Source: Pseudomonadota bacterium (lineage in GTDB: Bacteria > Pseudomonadota > Alphaproteobacteria > Micropepsales > Micropepsaceae). From it: a stretch of DNA of 23,522 nt. The position numbers and the translations under genes are program-made. The notes below the pieces were generated by a model. It was not told where the DNA came from. It searched no databases and saw only the letters and a list, made by a program, of their open reading frames with translations. Location: assembly GCA_021808875.1 (NCBI GenBank), contig JAKBAU010000016.1, positions 1-23,522 of the forward strand, given 5' to 3'. This document shows positions 8,507 through 15,457 of this stretch, in pieces. Every line of letters starts with the position of its first letter. Positions within the stretch are counted from its first letter, which is position 1.

Positions 8507-8693
8507 CCCGGCGCCCGCACTGGCTCGCTCCGTTAGAAAGCCTTTAAGGGCGAGACTGCCGCCTCGGCTCCACCCCCATTGCGAACGGGGCCAACTTTTA
8601 GGCATGATGCCATTCTGTCGCGCTTTCCTCCGCCGGGGGGGGAGTGGGCGCGGCGGCAAACTAGGCACCCGGCGGGACTCAATCGGCAACATC

Positions 8694-9350
8694 ATGGCGA
8701 ATTATGACACGACGCGCCTCGCACAGGCATCGGCTCGAGGCACCATCAAATGGTTCAACGCGACGAAGGGATACGGCTTTATCACTCTGGAACGCGGCGG
8801 TGACGCGTTCTGTCACGCCAGTGCCCTAGCCGCGGTCGGTGCAACAGATGTTCCACCCGGATCGACCGTTGTCTGCGATCTGCAGGAATCCCCGCGTGGC
8901 CTTCAGGTCGTGGCCGTCCACAGCCTCGATACCTCGACCGCAGAAGCCCAGCCGCCGCGCAAGCCGCGCGGCCTGGGAGGCGGCGACGATGACCGTGGCC
9001 GACGCGGCGGGTTCGGTCGCGACAGCGGAGGTTTCGGCCGCGACAGCGGAGGTTTCGGTCGCGACAGCGGAGGCTTCGGCCGCGACAGCGGAGGTTTCGG
9101 CCGCGACAGCGGAGGTTTCGGCCGTGACAGCGCCCCTTCCGGTGCCATGGTCGATGGCCGGGTCAAATTCTTCAACGACCAGAAGGGCTTTGGCTTCGTG
9201 GTTCCGGAAAATGGCGGCGACGATGTCTATGTCCATGCCAGTGCACTGCGCCGTTCGGGGTTGGCCGCGCTTACACCCGAACAGCGCATCCGTTACTCCA
9301 CCCGGCAGGGCATGAAGGGCGTCGAAGTCGATCGCATCGAGGTGCTGTAA
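8694..9350 (+). CDS. Double cold-shock-domain protein with GGFGRDS-repeat linker
   Basis: Predicted single-stranded nucleic-acid binding protein of 218 residues with two cold-shock domains. Domain 1 (about 15-78) has KWFNATKGYGFI (RNP1) and a divergent RNP2, DAFCHAS. Domain 2 (about 152-218) has KFFNDQKGFGFV and DVYVHAS. Between them lies a basic, glycine-rich linker with six perfect GGFGRDS heptads (residues 105-146). Two-domain cold-shock proteins are common in Alphaproteobacteria and act as RNA chaperones or stress regulators. The ATG at 8694 gives the normal N-terminus for the family (short lead-in, then GTIKWFN); the frame is open farther upstream, including ATG codons at 8604 and 8607, but that sequence is arginine-rich and unlike the family. 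The ribosome binding site is weak. About 200 nt separates it from the MFS gene, so it probably has its own promoter. Confidence 0.92.
   Translation: MANYDTTRLAQASARGTIKWFNATKGYGFITLERGGDAFCHASALAAVGATDVPPGSTVVCDLQESPRGLQVVAVHSLDTSTAEAQPPRKPRGLGGGDDDRGRRGGFGRDSGGFGRDSGGFGRDSGGFGRDSGGFGRDSGGFGRDSAPSGAMVDGRVKFFNDQKGFGFVVPENGGDDVYVHASALRRSGLAALTPEQRIRYSTRQGMKGVEVDRIEVL
9006..9131 (+). repeat. Six 21-bp tandem repeats encoding GGFGRDS
   Basis: Six consecutive in-frame 21-bp units, with core GGTTTCGGCCGCGACAGC, differ only at a few silent positions. They encode residues 105-146 of the cold-shock protein. Near-identity at DNA level suggests recent expansion by slippage or unequal exchange, so copy number may vary between strains. 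Confidence 0.95.
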
Positions 9351-9351
9351 G

Positions 9352-9374
9352 GAGGCGGCCTATTCGGCCGCCTC
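9352..9374. terminator. Hairpin between convergent genes, possible bidirectional terminator
   Basis: GAGGCGGCC (9352-9360) and GGCCGCCTC (9366-9374) form a perfect 9-bp stem with a 5-nt loop. It begins just after the cold-shock protein stop and covers the stop and last codons of the Atm1-type gene on the other strand. The stem is strong, but neither side has a clear T-run, so intrinsic termination is uncertain. Confidence 0.5.
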
Positions 9375-11240
9375 ATCTCGATGCATGCGTGCAGCATCCG
9401 GACTAACATCGGGATCATGTTCGGCCGCTTTCAGCCGCTCGCGCGCTGCTGCAGCTTCTTTTTGCTTGTTCCACATCGACGCGTAATGGCCTCCGCGTGC
9501 CAGCAACTCGCTGTGACGGCCGCGTTCGATGATCTCGCCGTGATCCAGTACCAGGATCTCGTCGGCGTCAACCACCGTTGACAGCCGATGCGCGATGACC
9601 AAGGTCGTGCGGTTCTGCGCCACCAGATTGAGCTCGCTCTGGATCTCGCGCTCGGTGCCGGTATCGAGTGCCGATGTCGCTTCATCCAGAAGCAGGATCG
9701 GAGGGTTCTTCAGTATGGTGCGAGCAATCGCCACGCGCTGTTTCTCGCCGCCAGAAAGTTTCAGCCCGCGTTCACCAACCATGGCATTGTAACCATCCGG
9801 CAGCTCGCGGATGAAAGGTTCGATCTGGGCCATGCGCGCCGCCTCCTCGATCTCGCTCTCGCCGGCGCCAATCCTCCCGTATGCAATATTGTACCGGATG
9901 GTGTCATTGAAGAGCACCGTGTCTTGCGGAACGATGCCGATAGCTTGCCGCAGCGAGGCCTGTGTGACCTTGCGGATATCCTGCCCGTCTATGCGAACGG
10001 CGCCGCTCTCAATGTCGTAAAAGCGGTAGAGGATGCGACTGATGGTCGACTTTCCCGCGCCTGACGGCCCCACCACTGCAACCGTCTTGCCGGCAGGCAC
10101 ACGAAAGCTGATGCCCTTGAGAATGGTGCGTGCCGGTTCATAGGCAAAGACAACCTCGTCAAAGACAATCTCGCCTCCGGTAATGGCAAGGGGACGGGCG
10201 TCGGGTGCATCGACCACTTCCTGGGGCTGATGCAGCAGACGGAACATGGCATCCATGTCAACCAGCGCCTGGGTGATTTCGCGATAGACCGTCCCCAGAA
10301 GGTTGAGTGGCATGTAAAGCTGCATCAAGATCGCATTGGCCATCACGAAATCTCCAACCGTGAAGCGCCCATATTTGATGCCAAAAGCGGTCATCGCCAT
10401 GACCGCTCCCATGCCCAGCGCGACGATGATCGCCTGACCAGTATTGAGGATCGACAGAGAGGTTTGCGATGCGATCGAGGCACGGGTAAATTTTTCCATC
10501 GAGCGATCGAATCTGCTCGTCTCGTGCGCCTCGTTGTTGAAGTACTTGACCGTCTCGTAATTCAAAAGACTGTCGACTGCCTTTGTGTTCGCCTCCTGAT
10601 CAGACTGATTCATCTCCCGGCGGAACTGGATACGCCAGCGTGTCACGGCCAGGGTGAACCAGCCATAGGCCACCACCATCGTGAAGGTAACGAGCGCGAT
10701 CCAGATGTTGAGCGTAGCGATAAGAATCGCGCAGAAGATCAGGAGCTGAAACAGCGTCGGAAAAATATTGAAAAGGGCAAAGGACAGGAGCGTATCGATG
10801 CCTTTGGTGCCGCGCTCGATCACCCGCGACAGCCCGCCCGTCTTGCGTTCCAGATGAAACCGCAAGGACAGGGTATGAACATGGGCAAAGGTCGAAACCC
10901 CCACCTCGCGCATGGCGTGATACTGAACCTTGGCAAAAATTCCATCGCGCAGCTGCGCAAAGGCCTGCATCAAAATACGTGCGAAGACATAGGCTCCCAC
11001 CAGCGACAGCGCCGAGCTGAGAGCGATCTGTGCCGGGCTCTTGGCCAGCGCGTCGGTGATGTAGCGCATCACCACCGGGAAAGTGGCGGTGGCGAGAATG
11101 GCCAGAACAAGGCAGGCGAGCGCCACCAGAACGCGCAACCTCAGATCAGGCCTGCCCTTTGGCCACAGATAGGGCATGAGCCGCCACAGGGGGGCCAGCT
11201 GTGCGGTACCACCACCTTCTTCGACAAGCGATCGGCGCAT
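9360..11240 (-). CDS. Atm1/ABCB7-type ABC exporter (fused permease-ATPase)
   Basis: Half-transporter of 626 residues that should act as a homodimer in the inner membrane. The membrane domain (about 35-325) carries the group hallmark NYETVKYFNNE (227-237) preceded by RREMN (207-211), a region that binds glutathione derivatives in characterised Atm1 proteins. The ATPase domain shows Walker A GPSGAGKST (391-399), signature LSGGE (495-499) and Walker B LLLDEATS (516-523), then an H-loop in VIAHRLS. The family exports glutathione-linked sulfur or metal compounds (iron-sulfur cluster and heavy-metal homeostasis). I chose the ATG at 11240; a TTG lies directly before it (11243). The charged C-terminal tail has an unknown role. 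The 34-codon ORF upstream ends 3 nt before this ATG. Confidence 0.93.
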   Translation of the reverse strand: MRRSLVEEGGGTAQLAPLWRLMPYLWPKGRPDLRLRVLVALACLVLAILATATFPVVMRYITDALAKSPAQIALSSALSLVGAYVFARILMQAFAQLRDGIFAKVQYHAMREVGVSTFAHVHTLSLRFHLERKTGGLSRVIERGTKGIDTLLSFALFNIFPTLFQLLIFCAILIATLNIWIALVTFTMVVAYGWFTLAVTRWRIQFRREMNQSDQEANTKAVDSLLNYETVKYFNNEAHETSRFDRSMEKFTRASIASQTSLSILNTGQAIIVALGMGAVMAMTAFGIKYGRFTVGDFVMANAILMQLYMPLNLLGTVYREITQALVDMDAMFRLLHQPQEVVDAPDARPLAITGGEIVFDEVVFAYEPARTILKGISFRVPAGKTVAVVGPSGAGKSTISRILYRFYDIESGAVRIDGQDIRKVTQASLRQAIGIVPQDTVLFNDTIRYNIAYGRIGAGESEIEEAARMAQIEPFIRELPDGYNAMVGERGLKLSGGEKQRVAIARTILKNPPILLLDEATSALDTGTEREIQSELNLVAQNRTTLVIAHRLSTVVDADEILVLDHGEIIERGRHSELLARGGHYASMWNKQKEAAAARERLKAAEHDPDVSPDAARMHRDEAAE

Positions 11241-11243
11241 CAA

Positions 11244-11348
11244 TCAATGTCCCATGTTGCCGCCGGCAAAGGTCAGATAGCCGGCGATAAAGGCAAGAAC
11301 GGCAATGGCAGCCAGGATGACGAATGGACGGCGCACCGCTAACCTCAC
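11244..11348 (-). CDS. Putative small membrane protein (34 aa), upstream of the Atm1-type gene
   Basis: A short ORF starts at GTG (11346-11348) with GAGG 5 nt upstream and ends at TGA (11244-11246). The product would begin MRLAVRRPFVILAAIAV and end GGNMGH: three or four Arg, then one hydrophobic segment of about 18-20 residues (roughly 9-28), then a short polar tail. This is the pattern of a single-pass inner-membrane microprotein with N-in topology. Its stop lies 3 nt before the ATG of the Atm1-type exporter, so translational coupling is likely. I do not recognise a family. It could be a regulator or accessory subunit of the exporter, or a leader ORF. A second in-frame GTG (11334-11336) would shorten it by four residues. 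Confidence 0.55.
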   Translation of the reverse strand: MRLAVRRPFVILAAIAVLAFIAGYLTFAGGNMGH

Positions 11349-11458
11349 TTTGGCCTCGTTTACGAAGCTATGCCTCAAACCGCAACCTGTGTCCCCAGAG
11401 TCCAAGTCCGCTGCCGCACGGCGTTCCGCCGCTTCAGCATGAGAAAGCCTCGCCTGTC

Positions 11459-12055
11459 ATGACCTCCCCTGCAACGCCCTCCTCGTCCGAATCCTTTACC
11501 GTCTGTGTCTTTTGCGGCTCGTCTTTGGGCAATGATCCGCAGTTTGGGCGAGAGGCCCGCGAGCTCGGCCAGCGGATCGCGCGGGCCGGCTGGTCACTGG
11601 TCTTCGGTGGCGGCGACGTCGGTCTTATGGGCGAAACCGCCCGCGCCGTGAGGGCCCTGGGGCAGCCTGTCCATGGTGTCCTGCCTGAATTCCTGCAGCA
11701 GCAGGAGCATCCCATGAGCCACGGCGAAAGCCTTGAGCTGACGGCGGACCTGCAGAGCCGCAAGCGCCGCCTGCTGGCCGCCGCAGACGCCTTCGTCCTG
11801 CTTCCCGGCGGCTTTGGCACGCTGGACGAATTCTTCGAGGTGCTGACCGAGGCCCAGCTCGGCGTCCACCACAAACCCATCATCCTCGTCGACGTCGCGG
11901 GCTATTACACCCCCCTCCTGGCGCTGCTCGAACACGCCGTGCATCACGGCTTTGCCCGCCCGGAAAGTCTGGGATTTGTCAGCCGCGTGCCGGACGCAGC
12001 AGCGGCGATCGAAAGTCTGCTCCAGGGCGGCGGCAACGCGCTCGCCCGCCCCTAG
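11459..12055 (+). CDS. LOG-family protein (TIGR00730), nucleoside 5'-monophosphate phosphoribohydrolase
   Basis: Rossmann-fold protein of 198 residues. It has the LOG signature PGGFGTLDE (116-124), a GGGDVGLMG loop (50-58) and the SRKRRLL stretch (100-106). LOG enzymes cleave cytokinin riboside monophosphates, and many bacterial members hydrolyse AMP-like nucleotides; which applies here is unknown. The frame is open upstream to about 11324, but family alignment places the start at the ATG at 11459, just before TVCVFCGSSLG; the ribosome binding site is weak. Its TAG stop (12053-12055) overlaps the TAG of the convergent tlpA-like gene in a shared CTAG. Confidence 0.9.
   Translation: MTSPATPSSSESFTVCVFCGSSLGNDPQFGREARELGQRIARAGWSLVFGGGDVGLMGETARAVRALGQPVHGVLPEFLQQQEHPMSHGESLELTADLQSRKRRLLAAADAFVLLPGGFGTLDEFFEVLTEAQLGVHHKPIILVDVAGYYTPLLALLEHAVHHGFARPESLGFVSRVPDAAAAIESLLQGGGNALARP
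12052..12055. other. Shared CTAG: overlapping convergent stop codons
   Basis: CTAG at 12052-12055 supplies the TAG stop of the LOG gene on the plus strand and the TAG stop of the tlpA-like gene on the minus strand. There is no room for a terminator between the genes, so each transcript probably runs into the other gene. Confidence 0.95.
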
Positions 12056-12660
12056 GACAGCGGCCTTGGGACGGTGACAAGCAGGTGCCGAAAATAGCGG
12101 ATAGCCGAGGGAGCATCCCATTTGGCGGTACCGACCACCCGTGCGATCTCCCGCCCCTCCGGGTCGATGAGGATCGATGTCGGCAGCCCATACGCATCAA
12201 AGCTCCGGATGAAGGCGTGAGCGGGATCGCGCCACACCCCGAGACTCTCGGCCTGGTGCGCAGCCAGAAAAACACGGATGGTCTTCGCATCGGCATGGCC
12301 GACATTGACCGCCACGATATCAAGGCCGCGCCCCTTGAGGGCGGTCTGCAGCGCCGCCAGCGCGGGCAGTTCGCGTACACAAGGTGAACACCAGGTCGCC
12401 CAGAGATTGACGAGCAGATAGTGCCCGCGGAAGGCGTCCAGCATCTTCAGCCGGCCGCGCCCATCGGCAATGGCGATATCCGGTGCCAGGTGGGGATGAC
12501 GAAGCGGCTGCAGACGGGAGAGTGCCGCCGGCGGATTGCTCACTGCGTGGACAGGCCCCGACAGGATCACATATAGAACCCCAACAAGGACCGCAGCCGC
12601 GGCGGCAAGTGCGGCGGCAGGCAAGGGCTTGAGGACGGCCTTGGCAACAAATCGAGGCAT
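12052..12660 (-). CDS. TlpA-family periplasmic thiol-disulfide oxidoreductase
   Basis: Membrane-anchored thioredoxin of 202 residues. A basic N-terminus precedes one hydrophobic anchor (about 14-34); the thioredoxin fold follows, with active site WCSPC (90-94) and the cis-Pro loop GLPTSILID. TlpA/ResA-type proteins keep periplasmic cysteines reduced, for example during cytochrome oxidase copper-site or cytochrome c assembly; in Bradyrhizobium TlpA serves CoxB and ScoI. The gene diverges from argH with only 9 nt between start codons, an arrangement that I recall from Rhizobiales. The start region is therefore embedded in argH upstream sequence. The exact client cannot be told from sequence. 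Confidence 0.9.
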   Translation of the reverse strand: MPRFVAKAVLKPLPAAALAAAAAVLVGVLYVILSGPVHAVSNPPAALSRLQPLRHPHLAPDIAIADGRGRLKMLDAFRGHYLLVNLWATWCSPCVRELPALAALQTALKGRGLDIVAVNVGHADAKTIRVFLAAHQAESLGVWRDPAHAFIRSFDAYGLPTSILIDPEGREIARVVGTAKWDAPSAIRYFRHLLVTVPRPLS

Positions 12661-12669
12661 CTAGCACCA

Positions 12670-14052
12670 ATGACGAAGAACAAGATGTGGGGGGGACGTT
12701 TTTCCACGGGGCCCGCTTCGATCATGGAGGAAATAAACGCCTCCGTCGATTTCGACAAACGCCTCGCCCACGAAGATCTTGCCGGATCGAAGGCTCACGC
12801 CCGGATGCTGGCCGCCTGTGGCATCATCAGCGAGGCTGACGGTGCGGCGATTGTTGGTGGCCTGGAGGAGATTGAAGTCGAGATCGCGGCTGGCGACTTC
12901 GAATTCAAGCGGAGCCTCGAGGACGTGCATCTCAACATCGAAAGCCGGCTGGCCGAAAAGATCGGGCCGGTCGCCGGCCGCCTGCATACCGCGCGTTCCC
13001 GCAATGATCAGGTCGCCACCGATTTCAGGCTGTGGGTGCGTACGGCCTGCGGCCGCGCCACGGCTGGGCTCAGAGCCCTGCAGCAGGTTCTGCTCGATCT
13101 GGCTGCGACCCATGCCGACACCATCATGCCGGGCTTTACCCATATGCAGCCGGCCCAGCCGGTGACCTTTGGCCACCACTGTTTGGCCTATGTCGAAATG
13201 TTCGCCCGCGACTGCGACCGCTTTGTGCAGTGCGCCCGTCGTCTCAACGAATGCCCTTTGGGCGCCGCGGCCTTAGCTGGAACACCCTACCCCATCGACC
13301 GCTCCATGACGGCCAGGACTCTGGGCTTTGAGGGGCCTGCCCGCAACTCCCTCGACGCGGTTGCGGCGCGCGACTTCGCCCTTGATTACCTCGCGGCCGC
13401 CACCATCGCGGCCACTCACCTGTCCCGGCTGGGCGAAGAAATTGTGGTATGGGCCAATCCGGGCTTCGGCTTTATCCGCCTCAGCGATGCCTTCTCGACC
13501 GGCTCCTCCATCATGCCCCAAAAACGCAATCCGGATGCGGCCGAACTCGTGCGCGCCAAAAGCGGGCGTATTCTGGGCAGCTTCGTTGGCCTCGCGACGG
13601 TAATCAAGGGACTGGCCCTCGCCTATGCCAAAGACCTGCAGGAAGACAAGGAGGCGGTGTTTGCGGCCGCGGACGCACTCGAACTGTGCCTTGCCGCGAT
13701 GGCGGGCATGCTCAGCGATCTCACGGTACGCGCCGAAGCAATGCGCAAGGCGGCCGAAGCCGGCTTTCCCACCGCCACGGACCTCGCCGACTGGTGTGTG
13801 CGTGAGCTTTCAATTCCCTTCCGCGAGGCCCACCATATCGCCGGTGCAATTGTCAGACAGGCCGAACAGATGGGTGTGGCATTAGCCGAGGTGCCCTTGT
13901 CGCAGATGCAGAAGGTCGAAGCGCGCATCGACGCGCGGGTCTATGACGTGCTGACGCTCGAGGCCTCAGTCAAAGCGCGGCGCAGCTTCGGCGGCACTGC
14001 ACCTGAGCGCGTGCGTGAGCAGATCGCCTATTGGCGCGGACAGCTCGCATGA
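12670..14052 (+). CDS. argH: Argininosuccinate lyase
   Basis: Last step of arginine synthesis: splits argininosuccinate into arginine and fumarate, as a cytoplasmic homotetramer. The 460-residue length is normal. Seen: the N-terminal MWGGRF motif, ARSRNDQV (about 113-120), and the fumarase/aspartase superfamily signature [12 protein letters not shown] (about 278-289), which carries the catalytic Ser loop. The ATG lies 9 nt from the divergent tlpA-like start and lacks a good Shine-Dalgarno sequence, so its promoter must lie inside the tlpA-like gene. The stop overlaps the next start in an ATGA (14049-14052). Confidence 0.98.
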   Translation: MTKNKMWGGRFSTGPASIMEEINASVDFDKRLAHEDLAGSKAHARMLAACGIISEADGAAIVGGLEEIEVEIAAGDFEFKRSLEDVHLNIESRLAEKIGPVAGRLHTARSRNDQVATDFRLWVRTACGRATAGLRALQQVLLDLAATHADTIMPGFTHMQPAQPVTFGHHCLAYVEMFARDCDRFVQCARRLNECPLGAAALAGTPYPIDRSMTARTLGFEGPARNSLDAVAARDFALDYLAAATIAATHLSRLGEEIVVWANPGFGFIRLSDAFSTGSSIMPQKRNPDAAELVRAKSGRILGSFVGLATVIKGLALAYAKDLQEDKEAVFAAADALELCLAAMAGMLSDLTVRAEAMRKAAEAGFPTATDLADWCVRELSIPFREAHHIAGAIVRQAEQMGVALAEVPLSQMQKVEARIDARVYDVLTLEASVKARRSFGGTAPERVREQIAYWRGQLA

Positions 14053-14195
14053 TCCGCCGTATTCTGGCGCTGGGCGCCCTTGTGCTCGTGCTGACAGGAT
14101 GCGGGGTTAAATCCAACCTCGTCATGCCCGATGGCAAGCCCACGCCCAAGCGCCAGCAGGATCCGTCGCGCCCCCCAAGCCCACTGGGACAATAA
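14049..14195 (+). CDS. lptM: Small LptM/YifL-like lipoprotein
   Basis: A 48-residue lipoprotein. The N-terminus [18 protein letters not shown] is a short signal peptide with lipobox LTGC (Cys18), followed by [16 protein letters not shown], which resembles the conserved CG-KG-L--P motif of YifL/LptM with Ser in place of a residue of the LY(Y/F)P pattern. In E. coli LptM binds the LptD-LptE lipopolysaccharide translocon and helps oxidative maturation of LptD. It overlaps argH by 4 nt (ATGA) and lysA by 1 nt (TAATG). From memory, an LptM-type lipoprotein beside lysA is common in Proteobacteria, so position supports the call. Whether it does the same job here is inferred. Confidence 0.85.
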   Translation: MIRRILALGALVLVLTGCGVKSNLVMPDGKPTPKRQQDPSRPPSPLGQ

Positions 14196-15457
14196 TGCGT
14201 TACTTCGAATATCGGGACGGCACCCTTCATGCCGAAGAGGTCAATCTCGCGGCCCTGGCGCAAGAGGTCGGGACGCCATTTTACTGTTACTCAGGCGCCG
14301 CGCTGCGCCATCACTATGAGACCTTCGCCGCAGCCATGCCGAAAGGGTCCTTGATCGCCTACTCGGTCAAGGCCAATGGCAATCTTGCCATACTGCGCCA
14401 GCTGGCGCGGCTGGGCTGCGGCGCCGACATTGTGTCGGGCGGCGAACTAAAGAAGGCGCTGGCCGCCGGCATTCCCCCAACCCGCATTGTTTATTCGGGG
14501 GTCGGCAAAACCGTTGGCGAGATGACACGCGCGCTTACCGCCGGCATCTTGCAGTTCAACGTCGAAAGCGAAGCCGAACTTGAAGCACTCAATAACGTTG
14601 CCCTCTCTCTGGGCACACGCGCACCCGTCGCCATCCGGGTCAACCCCGATGTCGATGCCCGAACCCACGCCAAGATCACCACCGGCACCAAGCAAAGCAA
14701 ATTCGGTATTTCCTGGAATCGCGCCCACCAGGTCTATGCCAGAGCTGCCCGTCTCGACGGCATCCGTATCGTCGGCATCGATTGTCATATTGGCAGCCAG
14801 ATCGTCGAGCTGGCTCCGTTTGAAGCTGCCTTCACCCGTATCATCGCGCTCACCCGGGATCTGCGCGCCGAAGGCCTCCCCATCACCTCGATCGATTTCG
14901 GTGGCGGGCTCGGGGTTGCCTATCGTGCAGACAATGCCCCGCCTGCGGAGCCCAGCGCCTATGGCGCCATGATCGCCGCCTTGACCCGCTCCCTTGAGGC
15001 GCAGCTCATCTTCGAACCTGGACGGCGCCTCGTGGCGGAAGCCGGCATCCTTGTGGCGCGCGTCATTTACATCAAAGAGACAGAAACCAAGCGCTTTGCG
15101 ATCCTCGATGCCGGCATGAACGATCTCCTGCGCCCTGCGCTCTATGATGCCTATCACGAGATCCTGCCCTTGAACGGCCCCAAAGCGGGCACAACTGTCT
15201 ACGATGTTGTGGGTCCGGTGTGCGAAACCGCCGATCTCTTCGCACACGAGCGCAGTCTTCCCGAGCTCAAGGCTGGCGATCTTGTCGCCATTCTGACCGC
15301 CGGGGCCTATGGCGCCGTCATGGCATCGTCGTACAATGCACGACCGCCTGCCGCCGAGGTGCTCGTCGAGGCAAAAGACTGGGCGATCATACGTGGCCGC
15401 GCAGATGAGGATGCCCTTGTCCAACAGGATCAACTCCCGCCCTGGCTGGAAAACTGA
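14195..15457 (+). CDS. lysA: Diaminopimelate decarboxylase
   Basis: PLP enzyme that decarboxylates meso-diaminopimelate to lysine. The 420 residues show the PLP lysine in AYSVKANGN (Lys59), HIGSQ (198-202), the glycine loop GGGLG (236-240), EPGR (274-277) and the active-site Cys-Glu in PVCETAD (Cys343, Glu344), as in fold-III decarboxylases. The length is normal. Its ATG shares one base with the lptM stop. The DUF4175 gene starts inside its 3' end in another frame, so translation is probably coupled. Confidence 0.98.
   Translation: MRYFEYRDGTLHAEEVNLAALAQEVGTPFYCYSGAALRHHYETFAAAMPKGSLIAYSVKANGNLAILRQLARLGCGADIVSGGELKKALAAGIPPTRIVYSGVGKTVGEMTRALTAGILQFNVESEAELEALNNVALSLGTRAPVAIRVNPDVDARTHAKITTGTKQSKFGISWNRAHQVYARAARLDGIRIVGIDCHIGSQIVELAPFEAAFTRIIALTRDLRAEGLPITSIDFGGGLGVAYRADNAPPAEPSAYGAMIAALTRSLEAQLIFEPGRRLVAEAGILVARVIYIKETETKRFAILDAGMNDLLRPALYDAYHEILPLNGPKAGTTVYDVVGPVCETADLFAHERSLPELKAGDLVAILTAGAYGAVMASSYNARPPAAEVLVEAKDWAIIRGRADEDALVQQDQLPPWLEN

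Noticed and set aside
7992..8693. N-terminal extension of the cold-shock frame into the MFS gene
   Set aside because: The frame is merely open there; the translated sequence is Arg/His/Pro-rich and unlike the family, while the ATG at 8694 gives a normal N-terminus.
9006..9131. CRISPR-like or intergenic repeat array
   Set aside because: The units are contiguous 21-bp repeats without spacers and lie in frame inside a coding region.
10230..11342. A 370-codon plus-strand frame opposite the Atm1-type gene
   Set aside because: Its His/Arg/Gln-rich translation is typical of the antisense of a high-GC gene, and the minus-strand ABC exporter is unambiguous.
12689..12695. G7 run at the 5' end of argH as a phase-variation tract
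   Set aside because: It encodes the conserved WGG of the family N-terminus, so it is explained by the protein sequence.
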